From positions 1 to 21,863 of the forward strand of contig SYBY01000300.1 in the NCBI GenBank assembly GCA_005788585.1: a stretch of 21,863 nt of DNA, written 5' to 3'. Shown here piece by piece: positions 1 to 6,946 of the stretch. Both the position numbers and the translations under genes were made by a program. The stretch's first letter is position 1. Every line of letters starts with the position of its first letter. A model generated the notes under the pieces. That model was not told the origin of the DNA. It searched no databases and was given only the letters and a program-made list of their open reading frames with translations. Source of the DNA: Actinomycetota bacterium (GTDB taxonomy: Bacteria > Actinomycetota > Thermoleophilia > Solirubrobacterales > Solirubrobacteraceae).

Positions 1-10
1 CTCTCTGAGT

Positions 11-991
11 ATGGCCCGCCCCTCGCGTGTCCTTGTGGTCCTCTGCGCCCTGGTGTGCGTGTTCGCGTTCAACGTCAGCGCGGGCGCGGCGACCGGTGGC
101 GCGAAGGGGCCGTCGAAGTCCGGCGGCGCCGCGTACGGCAGCGCGGTCAAGCCCGCGCCGCCCGAGGTCCGCGTGCTGCGCGTCGCGCCGGGGCGGATCG
201 TGGAGGGCAGGCGGCCGAGCATCCGGGTCCGTATCGACCAGCGCCGCGGCACAAGGCTCAAGCGCGTGCGTGTCGTCGTGCTCAAGCGACCGTCGATGCG
301 CCCGGTCGCCCGCGTGGTCCTGCGGGCCCGCCCCGGGCGCCAGGTCCGGGTGGCGTGGCCGAAGGGCTTCGCGTTCACCCCCGGGCGCTACGTCGTGCGG
401 GTTCACGGCCGCGACGCGAACGGCCAGACCATTCGGCGCACCAGGCGGTACACCGGGAAGGCGAACCTGCTGGTGAAGGCGAAGCCCAAGCCCAAGCCGA
501 AGCCCGCGCCACCGGCGCCGCCACCGCCCGCGCCGGCCCCTGCCCCAGCGCCGGCTCCTTCGGCCGGCGGGGTCTTCCCCGTCGCCGGGCCGCACACGAT
601 CGCCGGCAAGGGCGGGCAGTTCGGCGCCGACCGCGGCTCACACGCCCACGAGGGCCAGGACATCTCCGCCGCAGAGGGCGTGCCGATCGTCGCCCCGTTC
701 GGCGGGACGGTCGCGTTCACCGACTACCAGGCCGCCGGCGCGGGCCACTACGTCGTGCTCGACAGCAGCGACGGCCGGTCGTACTTCTTCGCGCACTGCA
801 AGTCCGGATCGGTGGCCGTCTCACGCGGCATGGCGGTCGTCGCGGGCGCGCAGCTGTGCCAGGTCGGCTCGACCGGGCGTTCCACCGGGCCGCACCTGCA
901 CTTCGAGATCTGGGTCGGCGGCTGGCGGCGCGACAAGGCGTCACACCCCATCGACCCGCTGCCCGACCTGCTCGCCTGGTCCGGCCGCTGA
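11..991 (+). CDS. Secreted M23-family metallopeptidase (LytM/peptidoglycan endopeptidase-like)
   Basis: The 326-residue protein starts with a signal peptide (about residues 1-27: basic start, hydrophobic stretch, Ala-rich end). A beta-rich, Arg-rich segment follows (about 50-150), then a Lys-Pro and Ala-Pro linker (about 157-186) suited to spanning the wall, then the M23 domain (about 187-320). The zinc motif HEGQD is visible (His213, Asp217), as is GPHLHFE (His295, His297), and His262 in FFAHC fits the usual catalytic histidine. M23 enzymes cleave peptide crosslinks in peptidoglycan; the exact substrate cannot be read here. It converges on the next gene with only 9 bases between stop codons. 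No strong ribosome-binding site is seen before the ATG, but the signal peptide begins right there, so the start is likely correct. Confidence 0.9.
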   Translation: MARPSRVLVVLCALVCVFAFNVSAGAATGGAKGPSKSGGAAYGSAVKPAPPEVRVLRVAPGRIVEGRRPSIRVRIDQRRGTRLKRVRVVVLKRPSMRPVARVVLRARPGRQVRVAWPKGFAFTPGRYVVRVHGRDANGQTIRRTRRYTGKANLLVKAKPKPKPKPAPPAPPPPAPAPAPAPAPSAGGVFPVAGPHTIAGKGGQFGADRGSHAHEGQDISAAEGVPIVAPFGGTVAFTDYQAAGAGHYVVLDSSDGRSYFFAHCKSGSVAVSRGMAVVAGAQLCQVGSTGRSTGPHLHFEIWVGGWRRDKASHPIDPLPDLLAWSGR

Positions 992-1003
992 CGCCCGGCG
1001 TCA
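989..1003. terminator. 15-bp palindrome across two convergent stop codons
   Basis: The sequence TGACGCCCGGCGTCA is a perfect inverted repeat with 7-base arms and one central base. Its left end is the TGA of the peptidase gene and its right end is the TCA (TGA on the minus strand) of the lipoprotein gene. There is no T-run. Actinobacteria often use hairpins without a U-tract at convergent gene ends, so a bidirectional terminator is plausible but unproven. Confidence 0.35.
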
Positions 1004-2485
1004 CCCCACGTCGAGCCGCAGCGTGGCCTGCACGCCCTCGGGCTCGGCCCGCACCACGAGCGTCCCGTCCCCGACCCCGTCGAGGGCAAAGCCGGCCCGC
1101 TCGCTGAGGCCCACGAGCCGGGCGGCGGTCGCCCGCAGCCGCTCGCTGCGCATCCGCACGACGAGCGCGCCCTCCGCGTCATCGCCCGCGCCGATCTGGG
1201 GAGACCGGGCCACGCGCTGGAGGTCCGGCTCGCGGGTGCTCACGACGATCTGACCGTCGACGACGGCCGCCCGAGCGAGCAGCACGGCGTTCGCCGACAC
1301 CTGTCCCGCCCCGTCGGGCGCGACGGTGAACTCCAGTCCCGGCAGGCCGATGGCGGCGAACACGGGCCCGAGCAGGAACCGCCCGCGGGAGAACGCGTCG
1401 GCGAACCCCTCGGGGTCGCGCAGGCCGACGCGCAGGCGGCTGTCCTCGAGGTCCGTGGCGAGGAGCGCCGGGCCCGCGAGGTTGCCGACGATGTCCAGGC
1501 CGAAGTCGACCCGGGTCTGCTGCAGCGGCTCCTGGGCGGCGTCGAAGGCCCGGGCCGCCTCGGGATCGAGCGCCCGCCAAACGCGCTCGGCGAAAAGCAG
1601 CGTCGCGGCGGGTTCGCGCAGCCCGGCCCGCAGCGCCCCGTACTCCGGGATCGGCGGGGTCTCGGCGCCCCCGGCCACGGGGAGATCCGCGGCGACGAGG
1701 TCACTCTCGGAGGTGTCGAAGGCGGTGGCGATCGTCACGCTCCGGGTGTCCGCCGAGATCGCGACGGTCATCCGCTCCAGCGCCGCCACCCACGGGATCT
1801 TGCGCAGGTCGGCGAAGTCCGGGCCGGCGAGTGCCACGGGCGCGCTGACGCTCAGACGGACCGGCGCGCGGGTCGGTGTGCCCTCCAGCCGCTCCTCCAG
1901 CACCCGCGGCGTCATCCCGCGCCGCTCGGCCTTGCGGTCGAGCGCCAGGCGCAGGGTGTCGGCGTCCTTGCCGACGAGGAGGACCGCGCCCGCGCGGGCG
2001 TAGGCCGGCGCGCCGTCCTCCGCCCGGTAGAGGGATGCCCCGCGATGGGTGCCCGCCGGGTCCAGGCGCTGGCGATCGACCGCCGTCTCCAGGCGCCGGG
2101 CAAGGGCCGACTCGTCGGCGACCATCCACGCCGCCAGCGGGGTCCGCGCGACCGTCAGGTCGGTCAGGTCCGGCAGCGCGATGACGACCGGGTTCCCGGC
2201 CTGGTCGCGCAGGCTGTCGAGTTCGAGCCCGGCTTCGGCGGCGAGTCGCGTCACCTGCCCGAGCACGAGCTCGGTGGCCGGGATCCGCCCGAGGCGACCC
2301 GCCAGCGCGCCGGTCTCCCCCTGGTCGAGCCGGGTCGACACCACGCCGACGGCCAGCGCCTCCTCGGGCAGGTATGCGAGCGCGTCACGCAGCGGGTCGG
2401 GCCGGGAGGGCGGCTCGTCACCGTCGCCGCCGCAGCCCGACGCCAGCGCGGCGAGGACGGCGAGGCACGTGGCGAGACGGCGCAT
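1001..2485 (-). CDS. Predicted lipoprotein, DUF3352-like
   Basis: The predicted product has 494 residues. I chose the ATG at 2485 and not the upstream in-frame start at 2536, because residues 1-18 then form a lipoprotein signal (Arg-Arg, hydrophobic core, ASGC lipobox with Cys18 as the likely lipidated residue) followed by an acidic Gly-rich tether. The mature part has the feel of DUF3352 proteins: an early LPEEALAVGVV segment, repeated alternating beta/alpha stretches and no obvious catalytic motif. It is probably anchored on the outer face of the membrane. Its function is unknown. It lies divergently upstream of the tRNA gene and converges on the M23 gene. The family assignment is by general resemblance and is less certain than the lipoprotein call. 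Confidence 0.8.
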   Translation of the reverse strand: MRRLATCLAVLAALASGCGGDGDEPPSRPDPLRDALAYLPEEALAVGVVSTRLDQGETGALAGRLGRIPATELVLGQVTRLAAEAGLELDSLRDQAGNPVVIALPDLTDLTVARTPLAAWMVADESALARRLETAVDRQRLDPAGTHRGASLYRAEDGAPAYARAGAVLLVGKDADTLRLALDRKAERRGMTPRVLEERLEGTPTRAPVRLSVSAPVALAGPDFADLRKIPWVAALERMTVAISADTRSVTIATAFDTSESDLVAADLPVAGGAETPPIPEYGALRAGLREPAATLLFAERVWRALDPEAARAFDAAQEPLQQTRVDFGLDIVGNLAGPALLATDLEDSRLRVGLRDPEGFADAFSRGRFLLGPVFAAIGLPGLEFTVAPDGAGQVSANAVLLARAAVVDGQIVVSTREPDLQRVARSPQIGAGDDAEGALVVRMRSERLRATAARLVGLSERAGFALDGVGDGTLVVRAEPEGVQATLRLDVG

Positions 2486-2552
2486 CCGCGGCAAGCTACC
2501 CCGCCGCCGCTCGCGGCGTCGGGCCACGACCCACACGACGGGCCGGTGGCGC

Positions 2553-2558
2553 TACGAT
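2553..2558 (+). promoter_or_regulatory. Possible -10 element for tRNA-Phe
   Basis: TACGAT ends 12 bases before the tRNA 5' end, close to the actinobacterial TANNNT form and at a suitable distance for a short tRNA leader. No convincing -35 box is seen 16-19 bases upstream, so this is weak. Confidence 0.3.
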
Positions 2559-2570
2559 CCATCGTCGCTC

Positions 2571-2643
2571 GGCGAGTTAGCTCAGTTGGTAGAGCACACG
2601 ACTGAAAATCGTGGTGTCCCCGGTTCAAGTCCGGGACTCGCCA
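2571..2643 (+). tRNA. trnF: tRNA-Phe (anticodon GAA)
   Basis: This is a complete 73-base cloverleaf: acceptor GGCGAGT pairs with ACTCGCC, the D-arm is GCTC/GAGC, the anticodon stem is CACGA/TCGTG with loop CTGAAAA (anticodon GAA), the variable loop has 5 bases, and the T-stem CCCGG/CCGGG has loop TTCAAGT. The discriminator base is A. The 3' CCA is not encoded, since the following bases are TCA. The 3' half from the anticodon loop onward is repeated exactly at 7798-7840, marking this gene as the integration target of the element that follows. Confidence 0.97.
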
Positions 2644-2644
2644 T
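2602..2644 (+). repeat. attL: 43-bp core repeat inside tRNA-Phe
   Basis: These bases are identical to 7798-7840. The match starts at the C opening the anticodon loop and ends at the T one base after the discriminator A. Flanking bases differ on both sides (A versus C before, C versus T after), which fixes the limits of the repeat. Confidence 0.92.
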
Positions 2645-2653
2645 CAGGCCAGG

Positions 2654-2677
2654 AGCCCCGTCGCCACGGGGTTTCTG
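2654..2677 (+). terminator. Rho-independent-type terminator just after tRNA-Phe
   Basis: CCCCGT (2656-2661) pairs with ACGGGG (2666-2671) around the 4-base loop CGCC; an outer G-T and A-T pair extend the stem to 8, and TTTCT follows. It lies 10 bases after the tRNA. It is inside the element, so the element itself seems to supply the current terminator of the tRNA gene. Confidence 0.65.
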
Positions 2678-2718
2678 TCGTTCAGGGGTGGCGACCGTAC
2701 CCCACGAAGCCCCGCCCA

Positions 2719-2755
2719 TGGCAGCGAAATGGCAGCACCAGCCAGCGAACGAGCG
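2719..2755 (+). repeat. Left-end putative integrase arm sites
   Basis: TGGCAGC occurs at 2719-2725 and 2730-2736, starts 11 bp apart, followed by GCGAACGAGCG at 2745-2755. The right end of the element shows the same word pair with the same 11-bp step (7684 and 7695), followed by GCGGACGAGCG. This shared layout fits arm-type binding sites of a tyrosine recombinase. Confidence 0.5.
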
Positions 2756-2769
2756 ACCACGGAGGCCCC

Positions 2770-2961
2770 GTGCCGGAGTCCGACCCGATCCGCCTTGCCC
2801 CGATGCACGAGGTCAAGTCGGTCATGACCGACTTCGTGGAGACCAACGGCTACGTGGACCGCTCCGGCCGCGAGATCGAGCAGCCGGAGGAAATCCCGAA
2901 CGTCCCGGGCCATCCCGACGACCTGGACCTCATCTCGGAGGACCTGGACCGAGAGTCTTGA
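2770..2961 (+). CDS. Small acidic hypothetical protein (63 aa)
   Basis: I do not recognise this protein. The open frame extends upstream through the tRNA, but GTG at 2770 is preceded by GGAGG at 2761-2765, so translation most likely starts there (ATG at 2803 is an alternative with no clear site). The product is small and strongly acidic toward the C-terminus, with many Asp/Glu residues and Pro, and no membrane segment. Its stop is 18 bases before the start of the HEPN-like gene, so the two are probably co-transcribed. A small acidic partner ahead of a HEPN protein could be an antitoxin, but nothing in its sequence proves that. Confidence 0.55.
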   Translation: MPESDPIRLAPMHEVKSVMTDFVETNGYVDRSGREIEQPEEIPNVPGHPDDLDLISEDLDRES

Positions 2962-2979
2962 GCATGTAAGGCTCGTCCG

Positions 2980-3516
2980 ATGTCGCCGGATATGCCCCGC
3001 GGACCGCTTCCGCCCTCGTCCTCGCAGGCCGCACCGTCCGCGCCGGACATCCGGGTCTACGTCCGGCTAGGCCATGCCGTCGCGCGCGCCCAACTGCTGG
3101 AGCTTGCGATGGTCAAGCTCCTGGCGGAGCAGAAGCACAACCCGCGGCTCTCCGAAGACGAGCGCTGGAACAAGGTCTTCGGCTGGATGCGGATGTCTGC
3201 GGGCCAACTCCGCAAAGCCCTGGGGATCCCGGAGGCCGTGGCGACGGATCTCAGGCATGTCGTCGATCGACGTGACCGCGTAGTCCACAAGGCGTGGGTC
3301 CTGTACGCCCGTGGGGAGGACCGCGAGGCTTCCGCCGACGCCTGGGCGACCTACCTTGACGAGGAGGCCGCGGTGTTCGGCTTCGCCTTCAACGGGATGA
3401 TGGCCATGGTCCATCTCGTTCGGGCTGACAGCACCGCCAGCCAGGAGGCGCTGGACGCGGCCTGGCGACGACACGTTCCGGAGCCGGTGGAGCCCGTGGC
3501 GCCCAGGGTGCCGTAG
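2980..3516 (+). CDS. HEPN-like helical protein (hypothetical)
   Basis: The 178-residue protein has a disordered Pro/Ser start (about 1-22) and then an all-helical body. Two features suggest a HEPN fold: an early helix of the type ARAQLLELAMVKLLA (about 35-49), and the motif RDRVVH at residues 98-103, which fits the HEPN R-[N/D]-x3-H ribonuclease signature (Arg98, His103). HEPN domains occur in toxin-antitoxin and phage-defence RNases, but some are non-catalytic. The gene follows the acidic 63-residue ORF by 18 bases and converges on the coiled-coil membrane protein gene. The start at 2980 has only a weak TAAGG upstream. Existence of the gene is fairly sure; the fold call is moderate and RNase activity is inference. 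Confidence 0.72.
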   Translation: MSPDMPRGPLPPSSSQAAPSAPDIRVYVRLGHAVARAQLLELAMVKLLAEQKHNPRLSEDERWNKVFGWMRMSAGQLRKALGIPEAVATDLRHVVDRRDRVVHKAWVLYARGEDREASADAWATYLDEEAAVFGFAFNGMMAMVHLVRADSTASQEALDAAWRRHVPEPVEPVAPRVP

Positions 3517-3575
3517 TCCCGAGGGACGACCCCACCCCCACCCCCTTCGCGCGGTCTTGCCTCCCCGGGCTTCGG

Positions 3576-4160
3576 CTAGAGGGGAGCGACTCCCGTCGGC
3601 TTGCTGCGCCAGATCGGACATCCAGCCGCATTCGTCTGATTGCGGAGCAGTTCGAACGTTGCTCGACTGGCCTGCCCGGAACCGTCGGCGGCCCCGAACA
3701 CCACGGTCACTCCGAGCCTGCTGTCAGGCGCGACGCCGGGCGGGAACGCGACCTTGACCTTGTGCTCTTCGGCGACCTTGAGGTGCCCTTTCCATGCGCC
3801 GAACGGGATCGCCACTTCGCCCGCCGGAGTCGAGAGCGTCGCCGACTCGATCGAGGCAGCGGTCGGCCCGGCGTTCCCGATGACCCCGTGAATGGCCTCA
3901 GCGGTCAATGTCCAGTGCAGCCCTTGGGGCGCGCCGATGTGGACCTGGGGGCGCTCCTTCACCGCCCGGTCTTGGACTTCCTCCGCGCGCCGCGCACGCT
4001 CAATCTCCACGATGTGCTCGTCAGAGAGGGCCGAACGCTCCGCCGCCGCAGCCGACCGTTCCTCTGCTTGAGCCGAGCGTCGCGCGGACCACCAAGCGGA
4101 CCCAGCAGCCCCAACAGCGATGACGGCCGAGACGACAGCAACCCAGGTGTCAAGGTCCAT
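3576..4160 (-). CDS. Membrane-anchored coiled-coil hypothetical protein
   Basis: I chose ATG at 4160 (194 residues) over the upstream TTG at 4253, since it starts directly at a transmembrane helix (about residues 5-25, DTWVAVVSAVIAVGAAGSAWW). A charged Ala/Glu/Arg-rich coiled coil follows (about 26-70), then a beta-rich domain (about 72-185) with an NAGPTAASI segment like those of Ig-type sandwiches. Orientation is probably N-out with the bulk in the cytoplasm, from the Arg cluster after the helix. Proteins of this layout are seen as unnamed cargo in actinobacterial elements. No catalytic motif is visible and function is unknown. It converges on the HEPN-like gene with 59 bases between. Confidence 0.68.
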   Translation of the reverse strand: MDLDTWVAVVSAVIAVGAAGSAWWSARRSAQAEERSAAAAERSALSDEHIVEIERARRAEEVQDRAVKERPQVHIGAPQGLHWTLTAEAIHGVIGNAGPTAASIESATLSTPAGEVAIPFGAWKGHLKVAEEHKVKVAFPPGVAPDSRLGVTVVFGAADGSGQASRATFELLRNQTNAAGCPIWRSKPTGVAPL

Positions 4161-4358
4161 TGGCGGCAACCCTACGGGCTGACCGGCCCACGGGTCAGCA
4201 CTTCCTGCGCTTGCCGAGTCTGCCCCAACCCGCTCGGGCGGTCTCGTCTCCAAACCCCACGCCGGGGGTCGCGGGCGCGCCAGTCGGTCAGGTCGTACGC
4301 GAATCCGTCGCAGCCGCGATAGTCGTGGAGGCGGCAGCGGACCAATAGGGTGGCGGCA

Positions 4359-5078
4359 ATGAGGAACGGGTTCCTCGCACTCGCAGGGCTGGCGTTTGCA
4401 CTCTCCGCAGGCCCAGCGCCCGCGTCGGCCGCTGACGTGATCGACCCCGCTGACGGCTCGGTCGTCGGCGCCCAGCCCCGCTTCACACTCGACCAGCCAC
4501 TCCCCGGCGCGAGCCTCGCCGTCGAGTACTCGAAGTCGCCCGAACTGCTGACCGGCGGTTCACGAGCAGGCTGGTTCGTCGAACCGCTCGACGACCTCCT
4601 CAAGTTCCTTGACGAGCCTCCCCACACAAGCGTGCAGATGGAACGAGCGCTGCTCGCCGGGCCGTACCACTGGCGCGGGTTCATCCAGACCTACGGCGAC
4701 GGCCCATCTTCGACGTGGACCCCTGTCCGGACGCTCACGATTCGGGACGAGCCCGTGGTGCTCGACGGGGCTGTGGTCCGGGCAGAACGGCTCAGACGGC
4801 GCGGCCGATGCTCAAGGGTTCGTCTGACCGGCACGGTCGCCTACCGGGACAACGACGCCGCACCGCGGCCGATCGGAATCGTGAGGGTCCGGGACTCAGT
4901 GGGCCGATTGCTCACCCGCGTGACGTGGCGCCCGTACCCCACCGCGTCGTCGTCAACGGTGAGTGCCAGGTTTAGCGTCACCGCCTGTGTACGGACGCGG
5001 CGCTTCAAGGTCACGGTGGCGGTCCGCGACCGGCAAGGGGCCGAAGCCGTATCACCGGCACGAGATCTGGCGGCGTAA
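4359..5078 (+). CDS. Secreted beta-rich hypothetical protein
   Basis: ATG at 4359 gives a 239-residue product; GTG at 4350 would add three residues, but the AGGG at 4347-4350 sits better for the ATG. Residues 1-24 are a clear signal peptide ending ASA before ADVIDPADG. The mature part reads as two beta domains. The first (about 25-125) has a fibronectin/Ig-like opening (DPADGSVVGAQPRF). The second (about 130-235) is Arg-rich with two Cys that may form a disulfide. No enzyme motif is seen. It shares a 198-base divergent intergenic region with the membrane coiled-coil gene; I see no convincing promoter there. Function is unknown. Confidence 0.72.
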   Translation: MRNGFLALAGLAFALSAGPAPASAADVIDPADGSVVGAQPRFTLDQPLPGASLAVEYSKSPELLTGGSRAGWFVEPLDDLLKFLDEPPHTSVQMERALLAGPYHWRGFIQTYGDGPSSTWTPVRTLTIRDEPVVLDGAVVRAERLRRRGRCSRVRLTGTVAYRDNDAAPRPIGIVRVRDSVGRLLTRVTWRPYPTASSSTVSARFSVTACVRTRRFKVTVAVRDRQGAEAVSPARDLAA

Positions 5079-5177
5079 GTGCTAGAGGCGCACGCCCCGC
5101 ACCTTGACGCTTCGCGGGCGAGGAGGCGCCACGCGCGCCCTCCCGCCGGTCGCGCGCTGATCAGCTCACGAGCCCGG

Positions 5178-5198
5178 CGAACGGCCGGTAACCGTTCG
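5178..5198. promoter_or_regulatory. Inverted repeat upstream of the RDD gene
   Basis: CGAACGG (5178-5184) and CCGTTCG (5192-5198) form perfect 7-base arms around a 7-base spacer, 63 bases before the RDD gene start. A TAAGGT at 5213-5218 could be a -10 box. The repeat could be an operator or a small hairpin; both are guesses. Confidence 0.3.
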
Positions 5199-5260
5199 AC
5201 GGCGTCTGACCGTAAGGTAGAAGCGCCAGCAGGGAGCGGGCACCGTCAGAGACAAGCGCG

Positions 5261-6730
5261 ATGAGTGACGTTGAGACCAACCAAGCCCGAGTCTGTCCGG
5301 ACTGTGGGTCGCCAGCTGGGCAACAGCCGTTCTGCGCGCACTGCGGCCTCAACCTCACGATTGTCGAGCGGCTGCCCACCCGAGCTGACTGGGAGCAGGC
5401 CCACCCAGAGACCCCGTCTGCTGGGAGCTCCCGGCCCGAGCGCCACCCGCTGTCCCAGGCGCCCGACGTATCGGTCGCCTCAACTGCCGCTGACAGTCGC
5501 GGGCCGGAGCCTCCTGGCGAGGCCACGCCGACGCGCCCCGTCGGTGCCGAGCGCCCTGTCCACCCGTCTGCTCCGTCGCGGGCCGGACCGCCGTCCTACC
5601 CCGATCAGCTGCAGCAGCCCGAGGCCCCATCCCCGACGCTCGCGCCGCCGCTCCATCCGGGCGCAGAAGGTCCCGCGTTCGTCGCGTTCACCACACACAC
5701 GATGGCCAGTTGGGGGTACCGCGTTGGCGGACACCTCATCGACATTGCCGCCGCGATCGTCCCCGCCTGGGCGGTCAGCGCCACACTGCAGTACGCCGGA
5801 GTTGAATCCGACGTTGCGGTGACAGTGTGGTTCGTGACCGCCGTGGTCATCTGGATGCTGAACACGACGGTCCTGTTCGGCGCGACGGGCGGGCGCAGCC
5901 TTGGCAAGCTCGTCGGCGGGATGAGTGTCATTCGCGAGGACGGACGGCGTGCCGGATACGGCCTCGGTCTGTTGCGCAACACGATCTGCCGACTCATCTA
6001 CGTCATCCCGTTCGTCTGGCTTGCCGACAACCTCTGGCCGCTCGGTGACGATCGCCAAGCCCTGCGCGACAAGATGGTCAGTACGCGCGTAATGCGTGAG
6101 CCCAGCTACCCCCGGCGCGCCTGGCCGCTCGCCATCACAGCGGTATGTGTGCTCGCCCTGATCTACGGCGCCGCGGTCCTTGCCTCCGACGCCGAAGAGA
6201 GGAACAGCGGCTACACCGCCTCCGACCGCGAGGCCTTTATTGAAGGCTGCACCGAGGACGACAGCAGCCGCGGGGACTGCGCATGTCTCTACCGCTATAT
6301 CGCCGACCGCGTCGCCTACGACGACTACCGCGAAGCCGACCAGAACACCAACATCGACCGGTGGCCCGCCAACGTACGTGACACCGCCGAAGCCGGGAGC
6401 GCGATCTGCTTCACCGACGACACGCCCACGCTGCCCGAGCCACAAGAGACGTCCGTGACGTTCGACGGCAAGCAGTACAGCTGCAGCAACGTCGTACTCG
6501 GGCAGATCGATGACGCCAAGCGGGCGGTGATCACCGCCCGCAAACCGCTCGCCGACATGCGATACGCGCTCGAGCAGATCGACAGGAAGTACCCCAGCAA
6601 CACGCTTCCGCCCGCTACCTACGAGCGCTACGAGACGCTGCGCAAGCGGTACAACTGGCGCGTGGACCACAGCAACCGCGCGATCGACCGGTACAACCAG
6701 AAGCTCGAATCGCTCTGCGATAGGTCGTAG
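5261..6730 (+). CDS. Zinc-ribbon / RDD-domain membrane protein with Cys-containing C-terminal domain
   Basis: The 489-residue protein opens with a zinc ribbon (Cys12, Cys15, Cys25, Cys28). A long Pro/Ser/Ala-rich, probably unstructured linker follows (about 40-140). The RDD-type domain comes next (about 145-280), with Arg154/Asp161 in its first helix, the GATGGRSLGKLVGG loop, and Asp270 before KMVSTRVM. A further transmembrane helix (about 287-308) leads to an extracytoplasmic domain (about 310-489) with several Cys (330, 340, 342 and later ones) and a helical, charged end. RDD proteins are membrane proteins of mostly unknown role; some have been linked to ion exchange. Upstream is a 182-base gap holding an inverted repeat. 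No strong ribosome-binding site precedes the ATG. Confidence 0.82.
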   Translation: MSDVETNQARVCPDCGSPAGQQPFCAHCGLNLTIVERLPTRADWEQAHPETPSAGSSRPERHPLSQAPDVSVASTAADSRGPEPPGEATPTRPVGAERPVHPSAPSRAGPPSYPDQLQQPEAPSPTLAPPLHPGAEGPAFVAFTTHTMASWGYRVGGHLIDIAAAIVPAWAVSATLQYAGVESDVAVTVWFVTAVVIWMLNTTVLFGATGGRSLGKLVGGMSVIREDGRRAGYGLGLLRNTICRLIYVIPFVWLADNLWPLGDDRQALRDKMVSTRVMREPSYPRRAWPLAITAVCVLALIYGAAVLASDAEERNSGYTASDREAFIEGCTEDDSSRGDCACLYRYIADRVAYDDYREADQNTNIDRWPANVRDTAEAGSAICFTDDTPTLPEPQETSVTFDGKQYSCSNVVLGQIDDAKRAVITARKPLADMRYALEQIDRKYPSNTLPPATYERYETLRKRYNWRVDHSNRAIDRYNQKLESLCDRS

Positions 6731-6946
6731 ATGAGCACGAAGCGCGCAACCCTTTGCGGAGCAGCGATGGCCGTCCCGCCATCGGGGGAGTCATCTTCAT
6801 CGGTGTGGCAATCACGGAGATCAACTACGTCACTGATCACCCCTTCCGCTACGGCCCCGCGAAAGTGATCGCGTGGGCCGCCTCCGCCGGGCACCAACCG
6901 CTATGCCCGCAAGCGCGACCGCACGAAGCCGTACAGCGGTCGCCAG
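6731..6946 (+). other. Gap before the integrase with no supportable gene
   Basis: A 45-codon frame from ATG 6731 to TGA 6866 and another frame beginning TTG 6754 are open, but neither yields a recognisable protein. The integrase frame opens after the TGA at 6866-6868, and its codons from about 6893 onward (reading KPYSGRQVVICL) already look like the middle of a recombinase core-binding domain. This stretch therefore probably contains the scar where the integrase 5' end was lost. Confidence 0.4.

Noticed and set aside
481..560. Short tandem repeats coding Lys-Pro and Ala-Pro in the M23 gene
   Set aside because: They are explained by the protein's low-complexity linker and are not a CRISPR or satellite array.
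5480..6670. A 396-codon minus-strand open frame
   Set aside because: It is the shadow of the RDD gene; its composition is that of reversed high-GC codons and it has no recognisable motif.
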